The notes under the pieces are model-generated. The model had not been told where the DNA came from and did no database searches. It worked only from the letters and a program-made list of their open reading frames with translations. Positions 63,516-64,000 of a DNA stretch of 64,000 nucleotides are shown one piece after another. A program made the position numbers and the translations under genes. Positions within the stretch are counted from its first letter, which is position 1. Every line of letters starts with the position of its first letter. Source of the DNA: Symsagittifera roscoffensis (Eukaryota > Xenacoelomorpha > Acoela > Convolutidae); the NCBI RefSeq assembly GCF_963678635.1, contig NC_087062.1, positions 23,890,177-23,954,176 on the forward strand. The letters run 5' to 3'.

Positions 63516-64000
63516 AATTCTTTCTAATTCCTTTGAAAGCGGTCCCTTTTCCCGCGATAATTAAAATTAATCGACCTAATTCCTGAACTTTTCTTTTTTC
63601 GTCCTAGTTTCATGTGGATATCATTTCCTGGCTTTCTTTCTTTTCGTCAAAGATTTGTCATGCTATTAAAGTTTGTTAACAAGCCTAAGGATTTCACACA
63701 TTTGTTTGAATTAACACTTGGTTTGCGTCTACTAGTTTATTTGCCTGAAGCTATTTATGTTTAAACAGTGATTGAGCTCAATACGAGTATTTTATTAGTT
63801 GTAAATTGGTAAAAACCAAAACATATACAAGTCGAAGTATAAAAAGGACGAACAGTAAAAATCATCTGAAAATAAATGTTTCAGACTTTAATGTTTATTG
63901 TTTTGGTTTTCTTTGCGTTGTTTTTTAGATGGTCGTTCTTCTGAAGCTTCAGATAAAATAAATGGGTTTTTTATAGGGGGACGTTCACGGACTCGGCTAC

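Larger units (their letters stand above)
61457..64000. other. Region downstream of the SLC26 gene
   Basis: Holds a possible exon (61596-61732), a fragment related to the higher-order array (about 62395-62460), a SINE-like element (63005-63205) and a G-rich MITE (63298-63515). A 112-codon open stretch (61914-62252) is Lys/Asn-rich with no domain and is not called. 63520-64000 shows nothing. Confidence 0.5.

Overview
This is AT-rich nuclear DNA from an animal. The genes are split by GT-AG introns, a metazoan-type BLM helicase and an SLC26 anion transporter are recognisable, and the introns and spacers are full of eukaryotic transposon remains: a Polinton/Maverick-type DNA polymerase, a Crypton-like tyrosine recombinase, a CR1/L2-like LINE, SINE-like elements with tRNA-like heads, MITEs and satellites. 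Nothing bacterial was seen. The phylum cannot be fixed from the sequence; the mix of elements fits a (probably marine) invertebrate.

Layout. Positions 574-40585 (+) hold one complete BLM/RecQ helicase gene. I place 16 coding exons whose phases all agree, giving 1431 codons plus stop, close to human BLM (1417 residues). Intron 8 is 16 kb long and carries a frame-broken Polinton-type polymerase B preceded by a directly duplicated 1.25-1.3 kb module (TATA box, candidate first exon, C2H2 fingers). Intron 4 carries a five-copy 279-bp satellite and a minus-strand Crypton remnant. Intron 10 carries a foldback element and a three-copy 0.8-0.9 kb higher-order array.

Positions 40586-54963 are intergenic. 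They hold a GC-rich minisatellite split by a LINE fragment (45.4-47.9 kb), a roughly 200-bp satellite (48.8-50.6 kb) and a cluster of small foldback elements (50.9-52.4 kb). Positions 55043-61456 (+) hold a four-exon SLC26/SulP transporter of 779 codons. The last 2.5 kb hold a possible extra exon, a SINE-like element and a G-rich 218-bp MITE.

The two host genes show no functional link. Their introns share dispersed repeat families: R1 (about 15 copies), S1 (tRNA-like head plus a GTCGGCTTAGTT tail) and a composite family whose 5' and 3' ends are conserved while the middle differs. Both genes have a splice-acceptor-like site shortly before the start codon, which suggests a 5' non-coding exon or spliced-leader trans-splicing. 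All calls were made by eye; no database search or alignment program was run.
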